Assembly: GCA_933228675.1 (NCBI GenBank)
Contig: OW121742.1
Span: forward strand, 113,809,055 to 113,873,054
DNA from: Stomorhina lunata
Taxonomy: Eukaryota; Arthropoda; Insecta; Diptera; Rhiniidae
Length of the DNA: 64,000 nucleotides
Reading direction: 5' to 3'
Under the pieces are notes generated by a model, which ran no database searches, was not told the DNA's origin, and was given only the letters and a program-made list of their open reading frames with translations. The first letter of the stretch is position 1, and the number at the start of each line of letters is the position of its first letter. Positions 1-11,664 of this stretch are shown one piece after another. A program made the position numbers and the translations under genes.

Positions 1-1249
1 TCTTGCAAAAATAAGAATTTTTTTAAAAACTTCTTATAAAAATAAGAAATTTTTGAAAAATTTCTTATAAGAATAAGAAATTTTTGAAAAATTTCCTATA
101 AAAATATGAATTTTTTGAAAAATTTATAATTAAACTTTTAAATTGTTGAAAAATTTCTTATAAAAATAAAAAATTTTTGAAAGTTTTCCTATAAAAATAA
201 GAAATTTTTGAAAAATTTGTTATAAAAATGAGAAATTTTTGAAAAATTTCCTAAAAGAAATAAGAAATTGTTGAAAAAATTCTAATAAAAATATGAAAAT
301 TTTTAAAATTTTTGAAAAATTTCCTATAAAAATAAGAAGTTTTTAAAAAATTTCCTTTAAAAATAAAAAATTTTTGAAAAATTTCCTATAAAAATAAAAA
401 ATTTTTGAAAAATTTCCTATAGAAATAAGAAATTTTTGAAAAATTTGTTATAAAAATGAGAAATTTTTGAAAAATTTCCTAAAAAAAATAAGAAATTGTT
501 GAAAAAATTCTAATAAAAATATGAAAATTTTTAAAATTTTTGAAAAATTTCCTATAAAAATAAGAAGTTTTTAAAAAATTTCCTTTAAAAATAAAAAATT
601 TTTGAAAAATTTCCTATAAAAATAAAAAATTTTTGAAAAATTTCCTATAGAAATAGGAAATTTTTGAAAAATTTCCTATAAAAATAAGAAATTTTTAAAA
701 AATTTCCTATAAAACTAAAAATTTTTGAAAAATTTCCAATAAAACTAAAAATTTCTGAAAAATTTCCTATAAAACGAAAAATTTTTGAAAAATTTCCTAT
801 AAAAATAAAATACTTTTGAAAAATTTCCTATAAAAATAATACATTTTTGAAAAATTTCCTATAAAAATAATAAATTTTTGAAAAATTTCCTATAAAAATA
901 AGAAATTTTTGAAAAATTTCCTATAAAAATAAGAAATTTTTGAAAAATTTCCTATAAAAATAAGAAATTTTTGAAAACTTTCCTATAAAAATAAAATACT
1001 TTTGAAAAATTTATTATATAAAAAAGAAATTTTTGAAAAATTTCTTATAAAAAAAAATAAATTTTTGAAAAATTTCCTATAAAAATAAGAAATTTTTGAA
1101 AAATTTTCTATAAAAAAAAAAAGTTTTTGAAAAATTTCCTATAAAAATTAGAAATTTTTGAAAAATTTCCTATAAAAATAAGAAATTTTTGAAAAATTTT
1201 CTATAAAATTAAGAATTTTTTTTTAAATACCTTTAAAGATAAGAAATTT
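1..1249. repeat. S31 satellite array, G orientation (truncated by window start)
   Basis: About 40 units of a ~31-bp repeat read as GAAATTTTT-G-AAAAATTTC followed by CTATAAAAATAA. The central base of the near-palindrome is G, and the spacer reads ATAAAAAT on the + strand. Many units have AAGAAATTTTT on one side, which breaks the symmetry. Units vary in length and sequence, so this looks like an older or less homogenised array. It runs off the left edge of the window. Confidence 0.95.
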
Positions 1250-1744
1250 TTTGTAGCACAGTGTTATTTTGATAGCAAAATAGGGACTCTGTCGATAATA
1301 ACTTTATTGTCCAAATAAACGCATATTGATTAGAATGTACTTATACCCCAATAGTCGAGAAGTATGTCAGTGCCATTATGGTTTGTAACTTCATTAAATT
1401 TTGTTTTGATTGTATCTTGTCGTCGTGGTCGTAGTCGTCGGTGTTGACCACAGATAAACCGCATTCAATTGTTCATGTCATGACTTTACTACTTAGTTCT
1501 GACTTACACTCTCAATTAATTTATTTAAGTAAATTTTCATGTACGAGTGTGTGTTTGTAATTCAAGCTTTACCGTTTTGACATTTACAATTTTGACAAGC
1601 GTTTCATTTAATCTGAGCGATTAAATGCACAATTGATATGACAGGTACTCGTGTTATCGGTAATCCACTATTAACCATGAGTTCTTGTTTGTAAAAGGAA
1701 GTTAATAGAATTATTACAAACAAGACATTTTTCACATACTTCTT
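1250..1744. other. Single-copy spacer, no gene recognised
   Basis: Non-repetitive DNA between two S31 arrays of opposite orientation. It includes a short GTCGTCG-rich stretch near 1419-1442. No open frame, RNA gene or mobile-element end was recognised. Confidence 0.6.
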
Positions 1745-2765
1745 TTTTATAGGAAATTTTTCAAAAATTTCTTATTTTTTAAGGAAATTTTTCAGAAATT
1801 TCTTTTTAGAGGAAAAAAAATCTTATTTTAATAGAAAATTTTACAAAAATTTCTTATTATATTAGGAAGTTTTTCAAAAATTTCCTATTTTTATAGGAAA
1901 TTTTTCAAAAATTTCCTATTTTTATAGGAAATTTTTCAAAAATTTCCTATTTTTATAGGAAATTTTTCAAAAATTTCCTATTTTTATAGGAAATTTTTCA
2001 AAAATTTCCTATTTTTATAGGAAATTTTTCAAAAATTTCCTATTTTTATAGGAAATTTTTCAAAAATTTCCTATTTTTATAGGAAATTTTTCAAAAATTT
2101 CCTATTTTTATAGGAAATTTTTCAAAAATTTCCTATTTTTATAGGAAATTTTTCAAAAATTTCCTATTTTTATAGGAAATTTTTCAAAAATTTCCTATTT
2201 TTATAGGAAATTTTTCAAAAATTTCCTATTTTTATAGGAAATTTTTCAAAAATTTCCTATTTTTATAGGAAATTTTTCAAAAATTTCCTATTTTTATAGG
2301 AAATTTTTCAAAAATTTCCTATTTTTATAGGAAATTTTTCAAAAATTTCCTATTTTTATAGGAAATTTTTCAAAAATTTCCTATTTTTATAGGAAATTTT
2401 TCAAAAATTTCCTATTTTTATAGGAAATTTTTCAAAAATTTCCTATTTTTATAGGAAATTTTTCAAAAATTTCCTATTTTTATAGGAAATTTTTCAAAAA
2501 TTTCCTATTTTTATAGGAAATTTTTCAAAAATTTCCTATTTTTATAGGAAATTTTTCAAAAATTTCCTATTTTTTTTAGGAAATTTTTCAAAAATTTCTA
2601 ACTTTTATAAGAAAATTTTCAAAAATTTCTAATTTTTATAGGAAATTTTTCAAAAAATTTTTATTTTTTATAGGAAATTTTTCAAAAATTTCTTATTTTT
2701 ATAGGAAATTTTTCAAAATTTCTTATTTTTATAAGAAATTTTTGAATATTATTTATATAGGAAAT
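1745..2765. repeat. S31 satellite array, C orientation
   Basis: About 33 units of the 31-bp repeat in the opposite orientation to 1-1249. The arms AGGAAATTTTT and AAAAATTTCCT flank a single C, and the spacer is ATTTTTAT. The core from about 1880 to 2570 is almost perfectly homogeneous, while both edges are degenerate. It directly abuts the left arm of the large inverted duplication. Confidence 0.95.
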
Positions 2766-3822
2766 TTGATCATTTTAAAATTCGTTTATGAATAAGGAGG
2801 GGTCAGATGGATTTTAATATCTTTTTCATAAAAAATATTTATTAGCAGTAAAATTCTAAAAAATGTTTTTTAGATTTTAATACTTTCGGAGATCGTATTC
2901 TATTCTAATCTTATTTAAATATGCCTTAAATATTTTAAAATATTTTTCTTTTCTTATAAATTATAAACTGATCTAAAACAAAGTAATTTTGACAGGTTTA
3001 CAAATGATGGGTAATTTATAACTGAGAACATGAGTCATTTAAGTAAGATCTGCCTTATACTCCCTCATTATATAACAAAAATGGGAAATAAAAAAGAAAA
3101 TTAATTTATCAATATCGGAAAAAAAGAAAATGCTATAAAAAATAAGCAGCTTTAAAATCAAAAGAGGTTATATTTTTTAAGAAAAGGTTTGTGCTACTAA
3201 AAAAGTATTAAAATAGTAATATAAAGCATTTATTAGTGCTATTGGTCTTATGTTAAATCATTCGATTTTGAATAAAGAAAATTTTCTTTTCGAAAATTTT
3301 TCAAAATTTTCTTATATGATGAGCATATTAATGGATTAAATTTAGTTTGTAAATAACAATTTATTACCAAGTTATGGTAATTTTTCAAAAGATCTTAAAC
3401 TATTTTGGTATTGAAGTTCTAAAAGTACAAAGAACTAGAAGCGATCTTATGATATTTCATGGACCTAACTCTTTTGTAAGTCTTGGTATTTAAATAATTT
3501 TAATAAGAATTTAATTTTCTTTGTATTAAACTACAATAAAATTCTTTGAATAGTTTTTTCATTTTACATTTATCTATCAATTCATTTGATTTTCTATTTT
3601 TTGATAATAAGAATTTCTACCTAAGATCTTTGTTGAGATCATTTACACGCGATCATACAAATGTTACGTTTGTCATTAGTAAAACCGCCCCTTTTTTTCC
3701 TAATTTTATTACTTGCCCGTATCTAGAAGTAACAACCTAATTTATTTGGTCATTCGTACATTTGCTATAAGATAAGAATTTTTGCATTATAGCAAAGATT
3801 GCTATAATTATTATTTGAGACT
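2766..3822. repeat. Left arm of a ~1-kb inverted duplication (partner 22885-23775)
   Basis: Read on the reverse strand, this segment matches 22885-23775 almost throughout. Shared landmarks include the Gs-and-As run ending in GGGGTCAGATGG near 2798, the stretch around 3546-3640, and the end near TTATAGCAAAGATTGC at 3787. This arm has about 163 bp (about 2846-3008) that the partner lacks. Each arm has an S31 array on its outer side. The short open frame at 3546-3740 is not preserved as a recognisable protein. Confidence 0.85.
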
Positions 3823-4439
3823 AATATTGCCATTTGCCATTCAGACGCACTGTTTCAAGATTTTTGTTCTATATCCAATTTTATTACTTTTACATCGATG
3901 GCGTGTTATTCCTGAAGACTTACCGCTGGAACCATTGAGCTCTACTTATAATTTTTATATGTACCTGATACAACCGCATTTGAAAAATTTAATAATGCAG
4001 TTCTATAGAGAAAAATAGAGAAAAATTTGTATTTTATGTTATAAAAAAGGTATTGAAATGTGCTTAATATTCTAAAACGAAAAGCAATGAAATTGTTCAT
4101 CAAAGTCAGTAGCTCATACATCGAATATAGTTTTATAGCTTTAGTCTTGATATCGATTTAATTGGTTTAAGTCTGCAGAAGAAAATTACTTAATCTTGTA
4201 TATAATTTAGGAGATATCAGGAAAACAAAAAAGCTCTACAAAATTCAGTGTTTTCGTTTATCTTTGGATAAAAACTAAGTTTGCTCGGCGCTCTCACCAT
4301 AACCACGTGAAAGCCGAAAGTCTCTCTTTTAGATTGAGGCAAAAAAATTCACCGAAATTTACCGATCGTAGAACAAAGTTCAAACTTTTCTGGAAAAAGT
4401 AATATAAATTGTTATGCATATTATAAGGAAAAAGTGTTG
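3823..4439. other. A+T-rich single-copy region, nothing recognised
   Basis: No repeat, RNA or convincing coding region was seen. The small frame at 3782-4018 begins inside the inverted duplication and resembles no family I know. Confidence 0.5.
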
Positions 4440-6245
4440 CAGTCGTTTAGGCGTAACTTTTTAATCAAATTGCACTTAAGTGTAAGTCCAAGGCAGGTAC
4501 CCCTAGGAGTCGATGGATTTCAAACAAACTTAGTAGAGCTCTTGTCTGGGTCAACTAATAGACGTGTATCGAATTTCATTAAATTTTGTTGAGAAGAAAA
4601 GTAAATAAAAAAATGGCGTTCCAAAGCGGCTACCCCAAAGAGTCGACAGATTTTAATCAAAATTAGTAGAGCTCTTTGTTGGTTAAGCTTATAGATGAAT
4701 GCTGAACTCCATCAAACTTTGTTGAAAATTTCGGCTTATATATTGAGAACAAAAATTGGTGAAAAAATGGGGATCCAAGGCAGGTACCTCAAAGAGTCAA
4801 GGGATCTCAACCAAAATTAGTAAAACTTTTTCTTGGATCAATTAATAGGCGTGTGTCGAATTTGACGTTTGCAGAGTTTCATCAAATTTATTTAAGACTC
4901 CNNNNNNNNNNNNNNNNNNNNNNNNNNNNNNNNNNNNNNNNNNNNNNNNNNNNNNNNNNNNNNNNNNNNNNNNNNNNNNNNNNNNNNNNNNNNNNNNNNN
5001 NNNNNNNNNNNNNNNNNNNNNNNNNNNNNNNNNNNNNNNNNNNNNNNNNNNNNNNNNNNNNNNNNNNNNNNNNNNNNNNNNNNNNNNNNNNNNNNNNNNN
5101 NTTTGCAGAGTTTCATCAAATTTTTTTAAGACTCCGGTTTATATTTACATTGAGAACAAAAATAAGTCAAAAATGGGGTCCAAGGCAGGGCCTTCAAATA
5201 GTCAAGGGATCTCAAACATAAATAATATAAGTCTTTCTTGGATCAATTAATCGACGTGTGCAGAATTTCATCAAATTCTGTTGGGAATTCCGACTTTTAT
5301 ATGGAAAAGAAAAATAGATGAAAAAATGGACCCCCAGCAGCTAGCCCAAGGAGTGAACGGATTTTAGCAAAAATTAGTAGAGATCTTTGCTGGATAAACT
5401 TATAGACGTGAGCCGAATTTTATCGAATTTTATTGAAAATTCCGGCTTACATATTGAGAACAAAAATTAGTGAAAAAAATGGGGGTCCAAGGCAGGTACC
5501 TCAAAGAGTCAAGGGATCTCAACCAAAATTAGTATAACTTTTTCTTGGATCAATTAATAGATGTGTGCGGAATTTCATCAAATTCGGTTGGGAATTGCGA
5601 CTTTTACATGGAAAAGAAAAATAGGTGAAATAATGGGGGTCCAAGGCAGGCACCCCAAGGAGTCAACGAATTTTAACCAAAATTAGTACAGATCTTTTTT
5701 GAATTAATTAATAGACGAGTGTTGAAAATTATGAAATTCTGATGAGAATTGCGACTTGTGCATGGTAAATAAAAATGGGTGAAAAAATGGAGGTCCAAAG
5801 CAGCTACCCCAAAAAGCCGACGAATTTCAACCGAAATTGGTATAACTTTTTCTTGGATCAATTAATAGACGTGTGTCGAATTTTATTAAATTTTGCTAAG
5901 AGTTGCGACTTGTACATGGAAAAGACAAAATGGGGGTCCAAGGCAGGCACCCCAAGTAGTCGACTAATTTTAACCAAAATTGGTGTACCTCTTTTTTTAA
6001 TTATTTAACAGAAGTGTGTTGAATTTTATCAAATTCTGTTGAGAATTTTGACTTGTACATTGAAAAGAAAAATAGGCACAAAAATGGGGGTCCAAGGCAC
6101 GTAGGACCCCCATTAAGGAGTCGAAGGATTTCAAACAAAATTATAAGACCTCGTTTTTAATTAATTAATAGGACGTATGTTGAATTTCATCATATTACAT
6201 TGTAAATTGTGACTTGTACATTGAAAAGAAAACTAGATGAAAAAC
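4440..6245. repeat. ~152-bp diverged tandem repeat
   Basis: A landmark resembling CCAAGGCAGGTACCCCAAGG recurs near 4489, 4621, 4775, 5179, 5331, 5489, 5640, 5793, 5937 and 6090. Apart from the unit spanning the N run and one short unit, spacing is 144-158 bp. Each unit continues through an AATTAGTAGAGCTC-like stretch, a TGGATCAATTAATAGACG-like stretch and a CATCAAATTTTGTTGAGAA-like stretch. Copies are diverged by substitutions and small indels. Phrases such as 'lateral strand' reading frames within it are not conserved between units, so it is non-coding. The right end abuts a mini-me-like element. Confidence 0.9.
4902..5101. other. Assembly gap of 200 N
   Basis: Exactly 200 unknown bases. 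The 34 bases before the gap (4868-4901) and the 34 after it (5102-5135) are nearly the same sequence, both running from TTTGCAGAGTTTCATCAAAT to TTTAAGACTCC with one visible difference. The gap may therefore be spurious. Confidence 0.97.
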
Positions 6246-6992
6246 AAGTAAGAATGTGCTATGGTCGGTCAAGCCCGACCATAAGATACCCTTCACCACT
6301 AAGGTCAAAGGTGTTATTTTTCCTGTATAAAAACAAATATTAGCTAAATTTTGCCATCATATAAACATATTCTCAAAACTTATACATTCAAGCTGTTTCC
6401 GCCATTTGGGCTTATATGAGAGCTATGGTCCAATGTGGACCGTTTATCTCGAAATTTGGCAAATTGATTACAGTTGTTACAAAAATTATGTATAAAATTC
6501 TCATTATCTTCGGAATTTACGAGCGTTTTAGTGAATTTTGTCTCATTTAGTGCGTTTTTGGAAAAGAGTTTATATGGGAGCTATGGTCAAATGTGGACCG
6601 ATTTCAACAAAATTTGTTACAGTGATTTAAGTTTACATAAGCAGTACTCGTTTTAAATTTCATGAAAAAAATTGATTTTTGTGGCCAATATATCAATTCC
6701 GGGAACTATGGGAGGTACCATATATAATGGACCGATTTTGATGAATTTCAAAAGCCATGGTCCCATTATCAAAAAAATTATCTATGCCAAATTTCATTAA
6801 ATTATCTTTAGAATTGCGACCTGTACTTTGATTACAAGGTTTACATGGGGGTCCAGCCAGGTCAGCCAGACAGACGGACGGACATCGCTAAATCGACTCA
6901 GAAGGTGATTCTAAACCTATTGGTATACTAAAAGATGGGTCTAAGACAAATATTTCTATGCGTTACATACATCAGCACAAACTTATAATACC
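6243..6992 (-). mobile_element. Mini-me/DINE-1-like element, copy a (inner end truncated)
   Basis: It begins AACAAGTAAGAATGTGCTAT, followed by GGTCGGTCAAGCCCGACC, and matches the reverse complement of the complete copy at 8291-9057. A (GRAC)n tract at about 6866-6884, read as GTCY on the other strand, lies beside the ATCGCTAAATCGACTCA core. This layout fits the mini-me/DINE-1 (Helitron-related) class of dipteran elements, which carry a conserved core next to GTCY proto-microsatellites; the family assignment is inference. The terminal hairpin end is missing at 6992, where copy b begins. No transposase or helicase is encoded, so it is non-autonomous. Confidence 0.75.
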
Positions 6993-7714
6993 TTTTAGTA
7001 TACCAATAGACTTAGAATCACTTTCTGAGTCGATTTAGCGATGTCCGTCCGTCCGTCCGTCTGGCTGGCTGGACGGCTGGACCCCCATGTAAACCTTGTA
7101 ATCAAACTACAGGTCGCAATTCTAAAGATAATTTGATGAAATTTGGCACAGATAATTTTTTTGATAATGGGACCATGGCTATTGAAATTGGTCAAAATCG
7201 GTCTATTTTTTATGGTACCTCCCATAGGTCCCACTTCCCGGAATTGCTATATTGGCCACAAATATCAATATTTTTTTATGAAATTTAAAACAGATACTGC
7301 TTATGTAAACTTAAATCACTTTACCAAATTTCGTTGAAATCGGTCCACATTTGACCATAGCTCCCATACAAACTCTTCTTCAAAAACGCACTAAATGAGA
7401 CAAAAAATCACTAAAACGCTCGTAAATCTAAAGATAATGAAAATTTTGAGTTTATTTTTTGCATACATAATTTTTGTAACAACTGTAATCAATTTGCCAA
7501 ATTTCGAGATAATCGGTCCACATTTGACCCTAGCTCTCATATAAGTCCAAATGACGGAAACAGGTTGAATTTATATGTTTTGAGAAAATGTTTGTATGAT
7601 GGCAAAATTTAGCAAATATTTGTCTTTATACAGGAAAAAAAACACCTATGACCTTAGTGGTGAAGGGTATCGTATGGTCGGCTTGACCGATTATAGCGCT
7701 TTCTTACTTGTTTT
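6991..7714 (+). mobile_element. Mini-me/DINE-1-like element, copy b, inverted relative to copy a
   Basis: This copy runs from the CCTTTTAGTATACCAATAG stretch, through the GAGTCGATTTAGCGATG core and a (GTCC/GTCT)n tract at about 7045-7062, to the end CTTTCTTACTTGTTTTTTTT. It lacks roughly the first 95 bp present in the complete copy. Together with copy a it forms a nearly uninterrupted palindrome with arms of about 720 bp. Confidence 0.75.
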
Positions 7715-8150
7715 TTTTCAGTATTGCTACTAATTATTTATTTAATTCTAAAATCATAAATTTTAAAAATATTTAATGACATGGACCTAAGCCCGACTCA
7801 AACTAAATATTCATTTATTATTTTACGAATTTTTTCCAAACTCAAATAAAACAAATCATTAATCAAATTCTATTTATTTATTAATGATTTTTAAAGATCA
7901 CGTTAACCCTTATCTAACTTTTTTGCAAAGGAAGCAAATCAAAAATCTTGACAGGGAAATAACTATTTCAAACTTGAGCCGATCTACTTAGCATGTCATA
8001 ATTAAGGGTAGCGACGAGACTTTAAGCCTTTTAACTAATGGAGGATCTCTATAAGTTGACAGTTTGCAATTAGAGATTTCAGACGAGAGTAGCAAAAAAA
8101 CTGGTGGGGGAGAGAAAAGGGTTAATAAATGAAGAATGCCAGTAGGAAAA
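7715..8150. other. Spacer without recognised feature
   Basis: A+T-rich single-copy DNA between mobile elements. No gene, RNA or repeat was recognised. Confidence 0.5.
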
Positions 8151-8297
8151 AGATGTCGGAATAATTTGAACTTTATGTAGTTTATGTAGTAGAAATAAAT
8201 AATGATTTCTAAATTTTAGGAATTGCATTTTCCATTTAAGGCTTTAAACTGAACATTTTATTTATTTTTGTGTTAATTGTTGCTCAGTTTTTATACC
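8151..8297. repeat. ~145-bp direct repeat, first copy (second at 9678-9817)
   Basis: The segment from AGATGTCGGAATAATTTGAA to GCTCAGTTTTTATACCC recurs at 9678-9817 with few differences, mainly around the TATGTAGT stretch and a 3-base TTG indel near the right end. In each place it is directly followed by a mobile element, but the two elements belong to different families. Confidence 0.85.
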
Positions 8298-9057
8298 CTT
8301 CACCACCACTGGTGGAAAGGGTATTATAAGTTTGTGCTGATGTATGTAACGTATGGAAATATTTGTCTTAGGCCCACCTTTTAGTATACCAATAGGCTTA
8401 GAATCACTTTATGAGTCGATTTAGCGATGTCCGTCCGTCTGGCTGGTTGGACCCCCATGTAAATATTGTAATCAAAGTACAGGTCGCAATTCTAAAGATA
8501 ATTTAATTAAATTTGGCACAGATTATCATTTTGATAATGGGACCATGGCCATTGAAATTCATCAAAATCGGTTAATTATTTATGGTACCTCACATAGGTC
8601 CCACTTCCCGGAATTGATATACTGGCCACAAATATCAATATTTTTTCATGAAATTTTAAACAAATATTGCTTATAAATAATTTCGTTAAAATCGGTCCAC
8701 ATTTGACCATAGCGCCTATACAAACTTTTCTTTAAAAACGCACTAAATGAGGCAAAAATCTTTAAAACCCTCGTAAATCTAAAGATAATTAGAATTTTGA
8801 GTTTATTTTTTGCATACATAATTTTTGTAACAACTGTAATCAATTTCGAGATAATCGGTCCACATTTGACCCTACCTCTCATATAAGTCCAAATGTCGGA
8901 AGCAGCTAAAATATATAAGTTTTGAGAAAATGTTTGTATGATGGCAAAATTTAGCAAATATTTGTCTTTATACAGGAAAAATAACACCTTTGACCCTAGT
9001 GGTGAAGGGTATCGTATGGTCGGGCTTGACCGACTATAGCACTTTCTTACTTGTTTT
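8291..9057 (+). mobile_element. Mini-me/DINE-1-like element, most complete copy (~767 bp)
   Basis: It starts TTTTTATACCC followed by a hairpin-forming CTTCACCACCACTGGTGGAAAG, carries the GAGTCGATTTAGCGATG core with a short GTCC/GTCT tract near 8430, and ends GCACTTTCTTACTTGTTTTT. Copies a and b (6243-7714) are the same element. The 158-residue open frame on the opposite strand (8646-9122) resembles no transposase and crosses the element end. No coding capacity was seen. Helitron-related identity rests on similarity to mini-me layout, not on a visible RepHel gene. Confidence 0.75.
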
Positions 9058-9677
9058 TTGTGTATTTTATGGTCAAATGGTGACCGATTATGACAAAATT
9101 TTGCACGCTGGCTGGCATTCACATAAGACTTCCTTGTGCTAAATTAAGTGACCAAAGCTATTACAGTTTATAATTTATTGGTGAATTTCAGGTGGAATTT
9201 AGGCTGTTTCCGTAAGTTTTTTTATATGGGAGCTATGGCTAAATGTTAACCGATTTCGATGAAATTTTATATTCTGGTGCTTATGTAAAACTTCTAGATA
9301 CCAAATTTTGTCATCATAGCTGTTGGAACTTGTCATTTATTAGCAAATAGCCTAGACGAGGTTATACGGGAGCTATGGTCAAATAATAACCGATTTTGCA
9401 GAATTTCAATACCAAAATTTTCTCATAGATGAAGAATGTTTTTACTAAGTTTCAGTGAGCTAGCTCCTTTCGTTTAGGCGTTATCGTGATTTCAACAGAC
9501 ATACAAACGGACAGACAGCCAGACTGACAGACAGACAGACATCGCTTAATCGTCTAAGAATTTCATAAGGATTCAGAGTATGTATCGTTTTTGATTCTTG
9601 AGCCAATATTAAGGAAATTACAAACGGAATGAAAATCTCAATAAACCCCCCATTCTTTTTGATGGTGGCTATAAAAA
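9058..9677 (-). mobile_element. Second element family, partial inverted copy
   Basis: The reverse complement of this stretch matches about 9830-10420. Landmarks are GCTGGCTGGCATTCACATAAG near 9108, the GACAGACAGACAGAC tract at 9524-9539, and the end CCCCCCATTCTTTTTGATGGTGG near 9645-9667. It faces the longer copy at 9818-11664 across the ~150-bp direct repeat. Non-coding. Confidence 0.7.
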
Positions 9678-9817
9678 GATGTCGGAATAATTTGAACTTT
9701 ATGTAGTTACTTTTTCGAAACAAATAATGATTTCTAAATTTTAGGAATTGCATTTTCCATTTAAGGCTTTAAACTGAACATTTTATTTATTTTTGTGTTA
9801 ATTGCTCAGTTTTTATA
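9678..9817. repeat. ~140-bp direct repeat, second copy (first at 8151-8297)
   Basis: This is nearly the same sequence as 8151-8297 and ends at the same GCTCAGTTTTTATACCC junction. Here that junction leads into the ACCATCAAAAAGAATGGGG element rather than the CTTCACCACC element. Confidence 0.85.
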
Positions 9818-11664
9818 CCCACCATCAAAAAGAATGGGGGGTATATTGAGATTGTCATTCCGTTTGTAATTTCCTTAATATTGGTTCAAAAATCAAAAAC
9901 GATATATTTTCTGAATCCTTATGAAATTCTAAGACGATTGAGCTATGTCCGTCTGTCTGTCCGTCTGTCTGTCTGTCTGTTGAAATCACGATAACGTCTC
10001 AACGAAAAGAGCTAGCTAACTGAAACTTAGCAAAAACATTCTTTATCTATGAGAAAATTTTGGTATTGAAATTGGGCAAAATCGGTTAGCATTTGGCCAT
10101 AGCTCCCGTATAACCTCGTCTAGGCTAATCGCTTATTTGCTAATAAATGACAAATTATGACAGTTATGATGACAAAATTTGGTATCTAGAAGTTTTAGAT
10201 AAGCACTAGGCAGCATATAAAATTTCATTGAAATCGGTTCACATTTAGCCATAGCTCCAATACAAAAAACTTACGAAAACAGGCTAAATTTCACCCAAAA
10301 TACACTTAAATGCCAATAAATCTAAAAGTATAACAGATATAACCACTAAATTTGGCACAAGAAAGTCTTAGATCAATGCCAGCCAGTGTGCAAATTTTGT
10401 CGCAATCGGTCACCATTTGACCTAGCTCCCATATAAAAAACTTAAGAAAGCACAAAAATTCAAAAAGTAAAGGGGATTTATGTCCGTCTGTCCGTCAGAT
10501 AAAATCGTGATAGTTCCTTAACTATAAGAGCTAGTAAGACTAAATTAAGCACAAGGAAGTCTTATGTCAATGCCAGCCAGTGTGCAAAATTTCGTCACAA
10601 TCGGTCACCATTTGACCATAGCTCCCATATAAAAAACTTATGGAAACACAAAAATACATAAAGAAAAGGTTGTTTATGTCCGTCTGTCCGTCAGATAAAA
10701 GCACGATAGCGCCTTAACGAAAAGAGCTAGAGGGACAAAATCTTACAAAAGTATTTTGGATATCTTGAAAAAGATGTGTGTTGAAAATGGACAAAATCGG
10801 TTCAAATTTAGTTAGAGCTCCCATATAACCCCGCCCCGGGAAACCCATTAATGCTGATAAATTGAATACAATTGTAATAGCTATGACGATTAAATTTAAA
10901 AAAGGGAAGTTTTATGCAATTTTTGATCAGTTTATCAAATTTTATAGGAATCAGTCCATATTTGACTTTAGCTTTCATGTGAAAAACACTCACGGAAACC
11001 AAAAATTTTAGCAAAGGCCAGTTAAAAGCTATTAAATTAGAAACTATGATAGCTATGGTCACTAAATTTTGCAAGAATAAGCTCTCTATAAATACCAGCC
11101 AGTGTGTAAAATTTTGTTATAATCGGTCAACATTTGGCTATAATTCTTATATATATAACATCCCCTTTTTATATCTACAATCAAAAAGATTTGGAGGTAC
11201 ATTCATTATATTAAGATTGCACCTATGAAATTATATAGGCATCAATCAATGTTCAGCCCAGACTTTATATATGATGAATGCATTAGGAACTCATAACGAA
11301 ATATATGGACCTGTCGTATTACTATTAACGTGTTTAGCCTAACTACATATTAATCACAACGAAAAGTATTTAACAACTTATTAATGTAAAACTATACCTG
11401 GTTATGAGATCGAATTTTGATCAAAGTAAATACTGTGGAAACCACTAAAATATTTTTGAATGTTGAACTATAAAGCTACGGAAGCCTAATTTAGTCCAAA
11501 GGTTTTACCAACAATACCAAATAGCTTAGCGATTTTTCCAGTTTTGGTGCAGGTTTTGAATTAGCTGCACCCTTGTAGATATATGAGATATGTTTCTAAA
11601 TTTAACACAACTTGATGGTGGGTATATAAGATTCGGCACAGCCGAATATAACACTCTTACTTGT
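9818..11664 (+). mobile_element. Mini-me-like element, second family (~1.85 kb), non-autonomous
   Basis: The left end is TTTTTATACCC followed by ACCATCAAAAAGAATGGGGG; the right end is TTGATGGTGGGTATATAAG followed by ATTCGGCACAGCCGAATATAACACTCTTACTTG. The subterminal CCACCATCAA/TTGATGGTGG pair is complementary between the ends. A (GTCY)n tract lies at 9949-9981, and further GTCCGTCTGTCCGTC blocks at about 10482 and 10678. The interior consists of diverged ~150-190-bp modules containing CATAGCTCCCATATAA. No transposase frame was found. Grouping with mini-me/DINE-1 elements is inference. Confidence 0.7.

Noticed and set aside
4853..5221. Frames across the N run
   Set aside because: They exist only because unknown bases contain no stop codons.
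8646..9122. 158-residue minus-strand frame
   Set aside because: It crosses the mini-me-like element boundary, shows no transposase or helicase motif, and is not kept open in copies a and b.
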